Positions 1-9,066 are shown, numbered from the stretch's first letter. The stretch: DNA of 21,032 nucleotides from JAHEYG01 sp044229775 (GCA_044229775.1 JBGASH010000039.1:1-21032), one strand, 5' to 3'. Made by a program: numbers and translations. Notes: a model not told the origin generated them from the sequence alone.

Positions 1-108
1 AGTCCTATCGCCATCATCGTTTATTGTGTTATAAAAGCCACCTCCACGAAATTATTTCGCAGAAAAATAAGGAAGTGATCGTGCCGAATTTACTTCTTGA
101 TCAATAAT
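1..108 (+). CDS. Possible 3' end of an upstream gene (partial)
   Basis: The first reading frame is open from the window edge to a TAA at 106-108 and encodes 35 residues. It starts with a hydrophobic stretch (about residues 3-11, rich in Ile and Val), continues with a basic stretch (Lys-Leu-Phe-Arg-Arg-Lys) and ends Leu-Leu-Leu-Asp-Gln. That pattern would fit a final membrane segment with a short cytoplasmic tail, but no family can be recognised from so little. A 34-codon minus-strand ORF (156 down to 52) overlaps it and cannot be excluded, so the call rests only on an open frame at the edge. Confidence 0.3.
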
Positions 109-202
109 TCGATCTTTTTTATTCACCTTTTCAAAATTCCAATTCATGGATTTCATTTACTATATACCCAATAACGGGTATTCGTATAACCCTCAGGTTT
201 TA

Positions 203-210
203 TATATTTG
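203..210 (+). promoter_or_regulatory. Candidate -7 promoter element upstream of the TPR-CHAT gene
   Basis: TATATTTG matches the Bacteroidota -7 consensus TAnnTTTG at all fixed positions. It ends 4 nt before the ATG at 215, so transcription would begin at or next to the start codon. The expected -33 TTG is only weakly matched (TTCG at 181-184). The region is AT-rich, so a chance match is possible. Confidence 0.4.
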
Positions 211-214
211 AATA

Positions 215-3200
215 ATGTTTAATAAGCACATTTATATTTTACTACCTATCTTTTTATTTTCTCTTTGTCCGGTAAAAACCTTTTCTCAAAATTGGAAAAA
301 ACTTCAGGAAGAGGCTCAGACAAAAAGTAACGGGGCCCAATACCCCGAAGCACTTGAACTCTGCAATAAAGCAATTAAAGAAATTGAGAAAGATAAAAAG
401 GCAACACGCAACGACAAATTGGCGCTCAATTCCGATCTTGGCGCCTATTTAGTGGGCACCGATAAAGTAGGCGAAGGTTTAAAAATACTGATGGATGTTA
501 TTGAAGAGATCGAAAAAAATCCGGTTAGTCCGAATAGCGAAATCCACATCCGTTCAGGATATGGCACCGTTTTGATGACACTTGGTTATAACAACGATGC
601 CTTAACACAGTTTCAAAAGATCTATGATATAATTAAATCGGGGAATTACGATAAAACCGAAATGGATAAAAGCGATATTGTTTATAACATCGGTTGTCTT
701 GGCCAATGTTATCACAAACAATATAAATTTGATAAAGCCGAAGCATTGTATAATGAATCCATCAGCTATTGTGAGAAAGAAAAACTTACCGGAACAACTG
801 ATTATCCTTTTCAATTTACCTTGCTGGCCAGTTTGTATGTAGATATGTTCTTTGAAACGCGCGCTTTGAACGCTTACGAAAAAGCGGAAAGCGCTTACCA
901 AAAAAACAAGGATACGCTTTCGCCGGAATACAGTATTTTCTTATTGAATTACGGAACCCTCATGACCAACATGAGTAAATTTGATCAGGCACTGGCAAAG
1001 CTCACCGCATCCAAGATCCTTACAAAAAAAATATACGGCGAAAAAAGTAACGACTACGCCATTGTATTGAACAATATCGGTTATACCTATTCTAAAATGA
1101 ATAAGCTAACGGAAACCGAACAGTATTATTTACAATCGGTTAATATTAAAAAAAGTTTGTCGAATATACGCATCGAAAATTACCTCAACGGAATAAATAA
1201 TCTTATGGTGTTTTGCGATTCCTACGGCAGAACAGACGAAGGAAATGCCTTTTGTAAAGAACTTGAAACAGGCTTGCTTAATAAAAATCTTGAGGATACT
1301 TTAACACGAGCTACCTTTGCTTATAACATTGCCGCACACTACCGCGATACGAAAAACATTGCCAATGCTGTAAAATTTTATAAAGAAGCCCTTATTTATT
1401 ACCAGCACGTTTATGGCGGCGACAATAACGAGTTTTGCACCGGAATTTACACTTCGCTTGCGCAATTGAAAATGCAGGAAAACAAATATGATGAAGCCAA
1501 TTCTTATTTGTTGAAATGCGCTCAAACATTCACTAATAGCACAAACAACACCCCTGAAGGCAGCGTTACCACACTTATTAACCTTGCCCTTATTCTTCAT
1601 TCTGCCAACGAATACAAATCGGCGCAAACAGCAGTTGATCAGGCCTTAGAGATCGCTAAATCAACCACACTTAAAGAAAAATGGCTCTACGAACAATTAT
1701 ATCTAAGCAAAGCCAATAATGCTGGTGGAAATCATCAGCCTGAAGTAGCGATGGAATATTTTGGAAAATATTTGGAACTAATGTATTCGAAGATCGATCA
1801 AAATTTCGCGTTTATGACCGAAGAAGAAAAAATTCAATTTCTTCAAAGTTTTGAAAGCAACGTTGAGTCGTTTTATACTACCATTACCGAATATATTAAG
1901 ACCCATCCCGAATACGTAAAAGTATTGCTCAATTTCAGAATAAAGATAAAAGGGTTATTGCTAAATAATCTTTCCAAGATAAAACAAAAGGTGATTGAAC
2001 TAAATGATCCCGCCCTGAATGAAAAATTTGAAAAATTACGGTCCGACCGCGAGAACATCATCAAGCTAATGAATTTAAATACCGACGAATATCCTCAGGC
2101 ACTTGCCGAGGTTGGTGCACTTAAAACCGAAGCCGACGTTTTAGAAAAAGAGATCTCGGCCAAAGTTTCTACAGTAATTGAAAAACAAAATCTCTATTGG
2201 AAGTCTATTCAAAAATTATTGCAACCAAACGAAGCCGCCATCGAAGTATTACAAACCGAGTTTAACAATACAAAAGATGAACGCCTCACCAGTTATGCTT
2301 TTCTCATCATAAAAAATACGGGCGATCCTATTGCAGTTACACTTGACAGACCATTGACATGGGAAAACGAAATGCTTACGCAATACCGCAATTCCATTAA
2401 CAGTAAAAAGATCGATCCAAATTTGTATGAACGTTTATGGATGTACCTTCCCGAAAAACTTGCAGGTATTACTTCAATTTATTTTTCTCCTGATGGAATT
2501 TATAACGAGATCAACTTAAATACCTTGTATAATGGCATCACCAAAAAATATTTAATTGAAGAGTTGAACGTTCATTATGTCACTTCTTTAAAGGACATTA
2601 TTAATATAAAACAATTTCAAGCTAAGAAACCACAAAACGTTACGCTGGTGGGAAATCCCAATTTTGATTACGATCTAAGCAAATTACCACAAAATAAGCA
2701 AGATTTCGGCGATGCCCTTGCCGTTCGTGGCGCAATGGGATTTGTATTACCTGAATTGCCGGGAACAAAAACAGAAGTTGAAACGATCAAAAATCATTTG
2801 ATCAAGAATGGCGTGAGTGTACAATTACTTTCAGAAGAAAAGGCTAATGAGGCAGAAGTGAAAAAAATAAAGAATCCGGATGTACTTCACCTGGCAACAC
2901 ATGGTTTTTTCCTGGAGGATTATCCCGAGGAATCGCTTTCACAACTTACCAAAACTGAACAAGCTTTTTATAAAAATCCGATGATGCGGTCGGGTATATT
3001 TTTCAGCGGCTCTAATAAAACATACTCTATAAATACTTCTTCTGCCGGCCATTTAAAGGATTTTGAAGATGGCATGCTTACCGCCTATGAAGCCATGAAT
3101 TTAAATTTGGACCAAACCGAATTGGTGGTATTAAGCGCTTGTCAAACCGGTTTAGGAAAAGTAAAGAATGGCGAAGGTGTTTTTGGTTTACAGCGCGCGT

Positions 3201-3403
3201 TCAAATTAGCGGGTGCAAAATCTATTATCATGTCTTATTGGCCGGTAAGCGACGACGCCACTATGGAACTAATGACCAATTTTTATAACAGTTGGACGGC
3301 AACCGGCGATATATATACCGCCTTTAAAGTAGCGCAAATGGCGGTGAAACAAAAATATCCGGAGCCTTACTACTGGGGGGCATTTGTTTTGAATGGCCGT
3401 TAG
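215..3403 (+). CDS. Secreted TPR-repeat protein with C-terminal CHAT protease domain
   Basis: This 1062-residue protein begins with a clear signal peptide (hydrophobic core at about 7-20, Ser-Gln at 24-25 before the likely cleavage point), so it should leave the cytoplasm. Residues of about 30-480 are helical tetratricopeptide repeats with typical Tyr/Ala spacing. A helical, charged region follows at about 540-660. The C-terminal third (about 740-1060) is a CHAT domain, a caspase-like cysteine protease fold. The expected catalytic dyad is present: His896 in LATHGFF and Cys976 in LSACQTG. The start is fixed by an in-frame TGA at 209-211. It converges on rodA and appears to stand alone. CHAT proteins usually cut protein targets, and TPRs usually bind partners; the substrate here is unknown. 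Exported TPR-CHAT proteins are common in Bacteroidota, and nothing nearby suggests a defence island. Confidence 0.88.
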   Translation: MFNKHIYILLPIFLFSLCPVKTFSQNWKKLQEEAQTKSNGAQYPEALELCNKAIKEIEKDKKATRNDKLALNSDLGAYLVGTDKVGEGLKILMDVIEEIEKNPVSPNSEIHIRSGYGTVLMTLGYNNDALTQFQKIYDIIKSGNYDKTEMDKSDIVYNIGCLGQCYHKQYKFDKAEALYNESISYCEKEKLTGTTDYPFQFTLLASLYVDMFFETRALNAYEKAESAYQKNKDTLSPEYSIFLLNYGTLMTNMSKFDQALAKLTASKILTKKIYGEKSNDYAIVLNNIGYTYSKMNKLTETEQYYLQSVNIKKSLSNIRIENYLNGINNLMVFCDSYGRTDEGNAFCKELETGLLNKNLEDTLTRATFAYNIAAHYRDTKNIANAVKFYKEALIYYQHVYGGDNNEFCTGIYTSLAQLKMQENKYDEANSYLLKCAQTFTNSTNNTPEGSVTTLINLALILHSANEYKSAQTAVDQALEIAKSTTLKEKWLYEQLYLSKANNAGGNHQPEVAMEYFGKYLELMYSKIDQNFAFMTEEEKIQFLQSFESNVESFYTTITEYIKTHPEYVKVLLNFRIKIKGLLLNNLSKIKQKVIELNDPALNEKFEKLRSDRENIIKLMNLNTDEYPQALAEVGALKTEADVLEKEISAKVSTVIEKQNLYWKSIQKLLQPNEAAIEVLQTEFNNTKDERLTSYAFLIIKNTGDPIAVTLDRPLTWENEMLTQYRNSINSKKIDPNLYERLWMYLPEKLAGITSIYFSPDGIYNEINLNTLYNGITKKYLIEELNVHYVTSLKDIINIKQFQAKKPQNVTLVGNPNFDYDLSKLPQNKQDFGDALAVRGAMGFVLPELPGTKTEVETIKNHLIKNGVSVQLLSEEKANEAEVKKIKNPDVLHLATHGFFLEDYPEESLSQLTKTEQAFYKNPMMRSGIFFSGSNKTYSINTSSAGHLKDFEDGMLTAYEAMNLNLDQTELVVLSACQTGLGKVKNGEGVFGLQRAFKLAGAKSIIMSYWPVSDDATMELMTNFYNSWTATGDIYTAFKVAQMAVKQKYPEPYYWGAFVLNGR

Positions 3404-3408
3404 TTTGG

Positions 3409-3429
3409 AGTTAGAAGTTCGCAGTTAGG
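3409..3429. repeat. Heptanucleotide tandem repeat, three units
   Basis: AGTTAGA, AGTTCGC and AGTTAGG lie head to tail in the 36-bp gap between the convergent TPR-CHAT and rodA genes. The first and third units share six of seven bases; the middle one has drifted. No intrinsic terminator hairpin is visible in this gap. Confidence 0.45.
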
Positions 3430-3439
3430 AGAAAAAATC

Positions 3440-4753
3440 TTACCGTAATATTAGTAAACGATTCGCATCGAGTTTAATAAAAATAAAAAGTAGGATCGTA
3501 AACGACCAAAGTCCGGAACCACCATAACTAAAAAACGGCAATGGAATTCCGATCACGGGCATTAATCCAATGGTCATCCCAATATTGATACACACGTGAA
3601 AAAATAAAATGGATGCTACGCCATAACCGTAAATGCGACTGAAAGAAGAGCGTTGACGCTCTGCTAAAAAAATAACGCGCAGAATTAAAAACAATTCCAG
3701 CAAAATTACCACCGCGCTTCCTACAAATCCCCACTCCTCACCTACCGTACAAAAAATAAAATCGGTATCCTGTTCAGGAACAAAATCATATTTGGTTTGT
3801 GTGCCCTGTAAATACCCTTTTCCAAGAAATTCGCCTGAGCCAATGGCGATGAGCGACTGATTTACATTATACCCCTCTTTCTTTTTATCTACCTCTCCTC
3901 GGCCCAACAACACATCGATCCTTACTTTTTGATGCGCTTCAAGGTGGTTATAAACGTAATTGGTTCCAAACACCACTCCGCAGGCCAAAGCAAAAATTAC
4001 CGTAACAATAATTAAATTTCGTTTGCTGCGTTGAATAAATAAAAAAGCCGATACAGCAATTATTCCTAACGCAATAATTAATGTGGTTATTTGTGTAACA
4101 ATTAAAGCAAGCACGAATAAAACGGCCGCGAGTAATCCAAAGATCAAATATCCCACCGAGAGGCCTTCGCGATAAAGCACAATAATAAAGGCGATCAAAA
4201 CAAGTGCTAATCCGGTCTCGTTCTGCATTTTCTTTATGATCACTAATGGAACCAAAATAAACGCTAAAGCGTAAATCGTGTTCTTATAATTTTTAAAAAG
4301 ATCTTTGAATCTAAGTCGGTACCGGCTATTAACGATCAAATTCTCATTACTTAAAAATTTAGCGAGTGCCAAACTGGTAGCGAATTTCATGAACTCGGCT
4401 GGTTGCACGCCAAAGCCACCGATGCCAAACCAAGACCTGCTGCCCTTTATTTCTCTTCCCAAAAAAGGCACCAACAAACAAAGCGCCAAAACAACACCAT
4501 AAAATCCATAAGCAAACACAGTATAAAAGCCGGCATCGATCAATAAAACCGAAAACGCTATTATGGCGGCGCCTCCTATCCAAATTAATTGCTTACCGTA
4601 TTTTTGCGTGGTATCAAAAATATTTTGGTGCTCTTCGTTGTAAACAGCGGCATAAATATTTAACCATCCCATTATCACCAATACCACATAGGTTAATACC
4701 GTAATTTTATCTACGCCATAAAATAAACTATGTTCGTCTCGTCTAAGGGCCAT
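3440..4753 (-). CDS. rodA: RodA, SEDS-family peptidoglycan glycosyltransferase
   Basis: RodA polymerises lipid II into glycan strands during cell elongation, paired with PBP2. The 437-residue protein is strongly hydrophobic, with about ten membrane segments. SEDS signatures are visible: the GSRSWFGIGGFGVQPAEF block at 104-121, the extracytoplasmic QSLIAIGSGEFLGKG stretch, and FVPEQDTDFIF, which carries the conserved acidic residue region needed for polymerase activity. PFFSYGGSG near the C-terminus is also typical. It is longer than E. coli RodA (about 370 residues), with an extra hydrophobic segment mid-protein. Its ATG shares one base with the stop of mrdA (TAATG), pointing to coupled translation with its partner. 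It is the last gene of the operon. Confidence 0.96.
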   Translation of the reverse strand: MALRRDEHSLFYGVDKITVLTYVVLVIMGWLNIYAAVYNEEHQNIFDTTQKYGKQLIWIGGAAIIAFSVLLIDAGFYTVFAYGFYGVVLALCLLVPFLGREIKGSRSWFGIGGFGVQPAEFMKFATSLALAKFLSNENLIVNSRYRLRFKDLFKNYKNTIYALAFILVPLVIIKKMQNETGLALVLIAFIIVLYREGLSVGYLIFGLLAAVLFVLALIVTQITTLIIALGIIAVSAFLFIQRSKRNLIIVTVIFALACGVVFGTNYVYNHLEAHQKVRIDVLLGRGEVDKKKEGYNVNQSLIAIGSGEFLGKGYLQGTQTKYDFVPEQDTDFIFCTVGEEWGFVGSAVVILLELFLILRVIFLAERQRSSFSRIYGYGVASILFFHVCINIGMTIGLMPVIGIPLPFFSYGGSGLWSFTILLFIFIKLDANRLLILR

Positions 4754-6609
4754 TAATGGAATTCGGTTGTCAATAGATTTTTTCCGTGTATCAGGTCAAC
4801 TGCCTTGTAACGTTCTTCTTCTTTTTTGCGGGTCACTTTTCCGGTAACATATTTTTCAATCAATAAACTTACAGCAGGCGCCGCCCATACTCCACCAAAA
4901 CCGGCGTTCTCGATCAAACACGCTACTGCAATTTTAGGATTGTCGCGCGGTGCAAATGCTAAAAATACCGCGTGTGATTTACCATGTGGATTTTCGGCGG
5001 TTCCGGTTTTTCCACAAGCTACTACGCCCGGTATTCTTTCGTAATATCCCGTACCTGCATCAAAACACTTTTGCATTCCGTCAATCACATTAAGATAAGC
5101 CGTTTGATTTTGCACTCCTACATAATGTTTTTCTTTGAATTTTTTATCCAATGTTTTTTTTACGCCAACGCCTTTTATGCAATGCGGCACATAATAATAT
5201 CCTCTATTAGCAATGGTGGCTACAACGTTGGCCATTTGTAAAGGAACCAATAGTAATTCGGCCTGACCAATGCCTAATGAAACAATTGTGTTACTTCTCC
5301 AGCCGTTCTTTCCAAAAACTTTATTGTAGTAGGCCTCCGACGGAACATTGCCGGGTTTATCATAAGGTAAATCTGTTCCAAGGTGCGTACCAGGACCAAA
5401 GGTCATCACCGTATTTCTCCAGTGATTATAGCCATCAATAAATTTTGGATACTTTTTTTGATCTACAATATGTGTGAACACATAACTGAAATACGAATTA
5501 CATGATTGTGCCACTGCACCTACCAGATCAACACCGCCGTGAGGGTGACATTTTGGTTTGCCACCCATAGGAGGATATCCTCGCGCACAAGGGAAACTAG
5601 TGCTACGGCCTATCACACCGTCATCTTGTGCAATGAGTGCGTCGATCAATTTAAATGTAGAACCTGGAGGATACATTGCTGTTAAAGCGCGATTAAATAA
5701 CGGCATGGATGTGTCGGACAAAAGTTTTGGGAAATTTTTCGCCCTTTCCTTTCCACCAATTAATAAATTAGGATCATAACCAGGTGAAGAAACAATACAA
5801 AGTATCTCTCCTGTACCGGGTTCAATTGCCACGAGCGCTCCTTTTTTTCCCTGTAATAACTCTTCGGCATACATTTGAAGATCCATATCAATACTCGAAT
5901 ACAATGGTTGTCCCTGAATAGCGAGTGTATCAAATTTTCCGTCCATGTACCTGCCAATTTCTTTATTGTGTACATCCTTAATAATAATTCGTTTTCCTTT
6001 TTTTCCACGCAAAACTGATTCGTATCCTCTTTCTATACCACTTATACCTATGTAATCGCCCTCACGGTAGTATGGATTTTCGGCCGCCTCCTTTTTAGTT
6101 ACCTCACCAACATACCCCAACAAATGCGCGGCAATTGGTTTGGGATATTTTCGTACCGCCCTTGCCTGCACATAAAATCCGTTGAAGCGATAGGATTTTT
6201 CTTGTAACACCGCGTAACGTTCAACCGAAATTTGTTTTTCGAAAATACTTTGCTTGCGCGGCGAGTTTGGCGCCAGACAAGCTTTTTTAATTCTCTTTAG
6301 AAATTCTTTTTTATCTATTTCCAAAATCTCGCACAATGCCGCCGTATCGCAGCCCTTCACTAATTTCGGTGTTACCATAAGATCATAAGAAGGTTCATTG
6401 GTTACCATGAGTTTTCCATTACGGTCATAGATAACACCACGTAAGGGATATTCGGTAAGGTATTCGAAGGCGTTTTGATCGGCGTACTTTTTATAGCTTT
6501 TATCAATTACCTGGATATAAAATAAACGGATAATGTAAATAAGGGCGACTAAAATAAAAAATCCGCCTACAATATATTTTCTATCTCCTAAATGCGCGTT
6601 GTTACTCAT
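4753..6609 (-). CDS. mrdA: Penicillin-binding protein 2 (peptidoglycan D,D-transpeptidase)
   Basis: This class B penicillin-binding protein cross-links peptidoglycan made by RodA during elongation. The 618-residue sequence has one N-terminal membrane anchor (about 12-32), a dimerisation/pedestal region (about 50-220), and a transpeptidase domain. All three active-site motifs are present: Ser317-Thr-Phe-Lys320 (nucleophile Ser317), Ser369-Cys-Asn371, and Lys534-Thr-Gly. The length is normal for PBP2. The gene overlaps mreD by 4 nt (ATGA) and rodA by 1 nt. The neighbouring mreB, mreC, mreD and rodA separate it from the division-specific PBP3/FtsI, which lies in a different cluster in most bacteria. 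Confidence 0.96.
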   Translation of the reverse strand: MSNNAHLGDRKYIVGGFFILVALIYIIRLFYIQVIDKSYKKYADQNAFEYLTEYPLRGVIYDRNGKLMVTNEPSYDLMVTPKLVKGCDTAALCEILEIDKKEFLKRIKKACLAPNSPRKQSIFEKQISVERYAVLQEKSYRFNGFYVQARAVRKYPKPIAAHLLGYVGEVTKKEAAENPYYREGDYIGISGIERGYESVLRGKKGKRIIIKDVHNKEIGRYMDGKFDTLAIQGQPLYSSIDMDLQMYAEELLQGKKGALVAIEPGTGEILCIVSSPGYDPNLLIGGKERAKNFPKLLSDTSMPLFNRALTAMYPPGSTFKLIDALIAQDDGVIGRSTSFPCARGYPPMGGKPKCHPHGGVDLVGAVAQSCNSYFSYVFTHIVDQKKYPKFIDGYNHWRNTVMTFGPGTHLGTDLPYDKPGNVPSEAYYNKVFGKNGWRSNTIVSLGIGQAELLLVPLQMANVVATIANRGYYYVPHCIKGVGVKKTLDKKFKEKHYVGVQNQTAYLNVIDGMQKCFDAGTGYYERIPGVVACGKTGTAENPHGKSHAVFLAFAPRDNPKIAVACLIENAGFGGVWAAPAVSLLIEKYVTGKVTRKKEEERYKAVDLIHGKNLLTTEFH

Positions 6610-7127
6610 TTTCTTACCCCGGTGGTCCTATAAAACAAAAACTGTATGGTATACACAAACCCAAAAGTACCAATGCTGCTTAAGATAACTCTCAGAAAAG
6701 TTCTAAAAAATTCATCCCATCGGAATATTTCAAGATAAAAGAACAACAAATGGTGCGCCAGAATTAATACACCAGCGTAGCTTATGAACCATTGCGCACC
6801 CATATCATCAATGTTCGGTTTCAACCCCTGCTCATAACCATCGCGTGGCGCAATGAATTTTAAGAGGTAATATCTAACAAATCCCATAAGAGTACAGGCA
6901 GCGGCATGCATTCCTACGGTATCGTAGAACATGTCGATAGTGAGGCCGCATAAAAAAGAAAAAAGCAACAAGAACATCCTTGGTGTTTCAAAAGGCAGCA
7001 ATAATATAAATAGGACATATGGGAACATAATAATGTAGCTGCCCAAATGAATATTTTGCACAATAAGTATCTGCAAAAGAACAAGAATAATGAATCTTGT
7101 AATGTTATTTATGATCTCATTTGTCAC
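6606..7127 (-). CDS. mreD: Rod shape-determining protein MreD
   Basis: MreD is a small inner-membrane protein of the elongasome. The 173-residue product is almost entirely hydrophobic, with about five membrane segments and short loops. The segment LLFSFLCGLTIDMFYDTVGMHAA resembles the conserved MreD core in which Gly, Asp and Gly/His residues recur. MreD diverges quickly, so position carries much of the assignment: it lies between mreC (11-nt overlap) and mrdA (4-nt ATGA overlap), the canonical place. Its length is in the usual 160-175 residue range. Confidence 0.88.
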   Translation of the reverse strand: MTNEIINNITRFIILVLLQILIVQNIHLGSYIIMFPYVLFILLLPFETPRMFLLLFSFLCGLTIDMFYDTVGMHAAACTLMGFVRYYLLKFIAPRDGYEQGLKPNIDDMGAQWFISYAGVLILAHHLLFFYLEIFRWDEFFRTFLRVILSSIGTFGFVYTIQFLFYRTTGVRK

Positions 7128-7956
7128 TTTGCGTTTGTGTTGCTTTCTCTAATGAATCCTTTTCGGTCTTAAATTTATTTTTTATCACAAAAACGTAATT
7201 CAGTTTTTTAAAGTCGGTGAACAGTTTTACTTTTACATTTAAGAATTGTTCGTTCGACCTGCGCTCAAAACTTTCCACCGTTCCCACGTTAATGCCTTCC
7301 GGAAAAATTCCCGATTTTTCGCTGGTAATGATCGTGTCGCCTTTTTTTATTTTTGCGTGCGTGGGGATATCGGTTAAAGAACAATAACGGTAATCGCTGC
7401 CGTCCCATATTAGCGGACCGTAACTTTTATCTGTTTTTAGCTCGCAATTCACTCTAACATCCTTATGTAATAAACTCATCACCGATGCAAAGTTGGCCGA
7501 AACATCTTTTACAATACCCACCACGCCAACACTATTTACTACGGCCATATCACGGCGTATCCCCTGATCGTAACCAATGTTAAGGGTGATGTAATTGCTA
7601 CGTCGGTTAATACCGGAGTTAACCGTTTTAGCGCTTACGTAACGGTATTGTTGCTTGTACAGGGTGTCTTTTTTAATGAAAGATTCCAGTGGAACCGCAG
7701 CATAACCCGATCTCAATAAATTATGTAGCATGGTGTTTTCTTTTGCCAGTCGTTCATTCTCATCTTTCAACAATAAATATTCTTTCACGCTTGCGGCTGC
7801 TTCGTAAATGTTTGCCGCAACCCGGTTGGATGAATTAAGTAATCCGGAACCCTGATAGCCGTTATTTCTATACATAAGAAAAAAACAAACAAATTCAATT
7901 AATAGAAAAATGAAAATGAAATTGTTTTTGTATATGAATGCTAAGAGATTTCTCAC
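7117..7956 (-). CDS. mreC: Rod shape-determining protein MreC
   Basis: MreC is a bitopic periplasmic scaffold that activates PBP2-RodA. The 279-residue protein has a single N-terminal membrane helix (about 12-29), then a predicted coiled coil (about 50-75, with LLLKDENERLAKENTMLHNLL) and a beta-rich periplasmic domain. That domain contains family-typical stretches such as GYDQGIRRDMAVVNSVGVVG and KKGDTIITSEKSGIFPEGI. The polar tail (about 265-279) is short and variable. It overlaps mreD by 11 nt. An 87-bp gap with a perfect palindrome separates it from mreB, so mreC-rodA could be transcribed or processed separately from mreB. Confidence 0.93.
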   Translation of the reverse strand: MRNLLAFIYKNNFIFIFLLIEFVCFFLMYRNNGYQGSGLLNSSNRVAANIYEAAASVKEYLLLKDENERLAKENTMLHNLLRSGYAAVPLESFIKKDTLYKQQYRYVSAKTVNSGINRRSNYITLNIGYDQGIRRDMAVVNSVGVVGIVKDVSANFASVMSLLHKDVRVNCELKTDKSYGPLIWDGSDYRYCSLTDIPTHAKIKKGDTIITSEKSGIFPEGINVGTVESFERRSNEQFLNVKVKLFTDFKKLNYVFVIKNKFKTEKDSLEKATQTQSDK

Positions 7957-7980
7957 GAGTAATGAAATTAAAGACCGGCC

Positions 7981-7996
7981 TTATTACTAGTAATAA
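7981..7996. repeat. Perfect 16-bp palindrome between mreB and mreC
   Basis: TTATTACTAGTAATAA equals its own reverse complement. It lies in the 87-bp mreB-mreC gap, 25 nt upstream of the mreC start. As DNA it could be an operator for a dimeric regulator. As RNA it could fold as a 6-bp AT stem with a CTAG loop, too weak for a terminator and lacking a U-tract. Confidence 0.5.
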
Positions 7997-8043
7997 AACC
8001 TTCAATGAACCACCTAATAAAGCTACAATGTAAAGCTCAGTGT

Positions 8044-9066
8044 TTACTTGATAAGGAAAGGGAATTTATGAACATTTTTAAGTGCAATGCCCGTGCCGCG
8101 CGCAACGGCCCTGAGTGGGTCTTCGCAAACGTGAACAGGTAATTTTGTTTTCAATGAAATGCGTTTGTCCAATCCTCTTAACAACGAGCCACCACCCGCC
8201 ATGTAAATTCCCTTGCGGTAAATATCGGCGGCCAATTCGGGAGGCGTCATCTCCAGTGCATTTAAAATAGCTTCTTCTATTTTCGAAATGGATTTATCCA
8301 AACAATGTGCAATTTCAACGTAGCTGATATAAACTTCTTTCGGAATACCGCTCATCAAGTCCCTTCCCTGTACCGCAAAATCTGCCGGAGGGTTTTCAAT
8401 TTCGGTCATAGCCGCACCTACTTCAATTTTTACGCGCTCAGCACTACGTTCACCAATTAAAATGTTATGCTGACGGCGCATGTACTCTTCTATGTTAGCG
8501 TTAAAATCATCACCGGCAATACGAATGGATTTATCACAAACAATACCGCCTAAAGCAATTACCGCAATTTCGGATGTACCACCACCAATGTCTATGATCA
8601 TGTTTCCCATTGGCTCTTCCACATCTATTCCCATACCAATAGCAGCTGCCATAGGTTCGTGTATCATGTAAACTTCTTTTGCTCCGGCATGTTCGGCACT
8701 ATCGCGAACCGCTCGTTTCTCCACCTCAGTAATTCCGGAAGGAATGCAAATAACCATTTTTAAAGATGGTTTGAAAAAACGGTTTCCGGGATTTATCATT
8801 TTGATCATCCCCTTGATCATTTCTTCTGCTGCCTGGAAATCGGCAATTACCCCGTCTTTCAATGGACGAATGGTTTTTATATTCTCGTGTGTTTTACCAT
8901 GCATCATTTGTGCCTGGCGACCAACCGCAATTACCTTTCCGGTCATACGGTCAACTGCCACAATGCTGGGCTCATCCACAACTACTTTATCATTGTTGAT
9001 GATAATGGTATTCGCGGTTCCTAAGTCTATCGCTATGTCTTGTGTAAGAAAATCGAAAAGAGCCAT
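8044..9066 (-). CDS. mreB: MreB, bacterial actin homologue
   Basis: MreB polymerises on the inner membrane and guides elongasome movement, setting rod shape. The 340-residue protein shows the actin-fold nucleotide site in order: phosphate-1 loop IDLGTANT (about 13-20), connecting region HEPMAAAIG (136-144), phosphate-2 loop IDIGGGTSE (158-166), and adenosine motif MAGGGSLLRGL (289-299). The short amphipathic N-terminus (MALFDFL) fits membrane binding. The length matches the family. It follows purH on the same strand after 126 bp, and TAACTTTA on the minus strand (9115 down to 9108) is a one-mismatch match to the -7 promoter consensus, so it may have its own promoter. Confidence 0.97.
   Translation of the reverse strand: MALFDFLTQDIAIDLGTANTIIINNDKVVVDEPSIVAVDRMTGKVIAVGRQAQMMHGKTHENIKTIRPLKDGVIADFQAAEEMIKGMIKMINPGNRFFKPSLKMVICIPSGITEVEKRAVRDSAEHAGAKEVYMIHEPMAAAIGMGIDVEEPMGNMIIDIGGGTSEIAVIALGGIVCDKSIRIAGDDFNANIEEYMRRQHNILIGERSAERVKIEVGAAMTEIENPPADFAVQGRDLMSGIPKEVYISYVEIAHCLDKSISKIEEAILNALEMTPPELAADIYRKGIYMAGGGSLLRGLDKRISLKTKLPVHVCEDPLRAVARGTGIALKNVHKFPFLIK

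Noticed and set aside
52..156. Minus-strand 34-codon ORF at the left edge
   Set aside because: No recognisable family, no promoter or terminator, and it overlaps an equally plausible plus-strand partial frame.
164..181. Inverted repeat ATACCC-AATAAC-GGGTAT upstream of the TPR-CHAT gene
   Set aside because: Only 6-bp arms with no T run, in AT-rich DNA; too weak to call a terminator or operator.
1301..1627. Minus-strand 108-codon frame inside the TPR-CHAT gene
   Set aside because: Antisense to the repeat region, with no start context or homology that I can recognise.
215..3403. TPR-CHAT gene as part of a CRISPR type III-E (Craspase) or gasdermin defence system
   Set aside because: No CRISPR repeats, cas genes or gasdermin-like ORF are present in the window, and the signal peptide points to an exported role.
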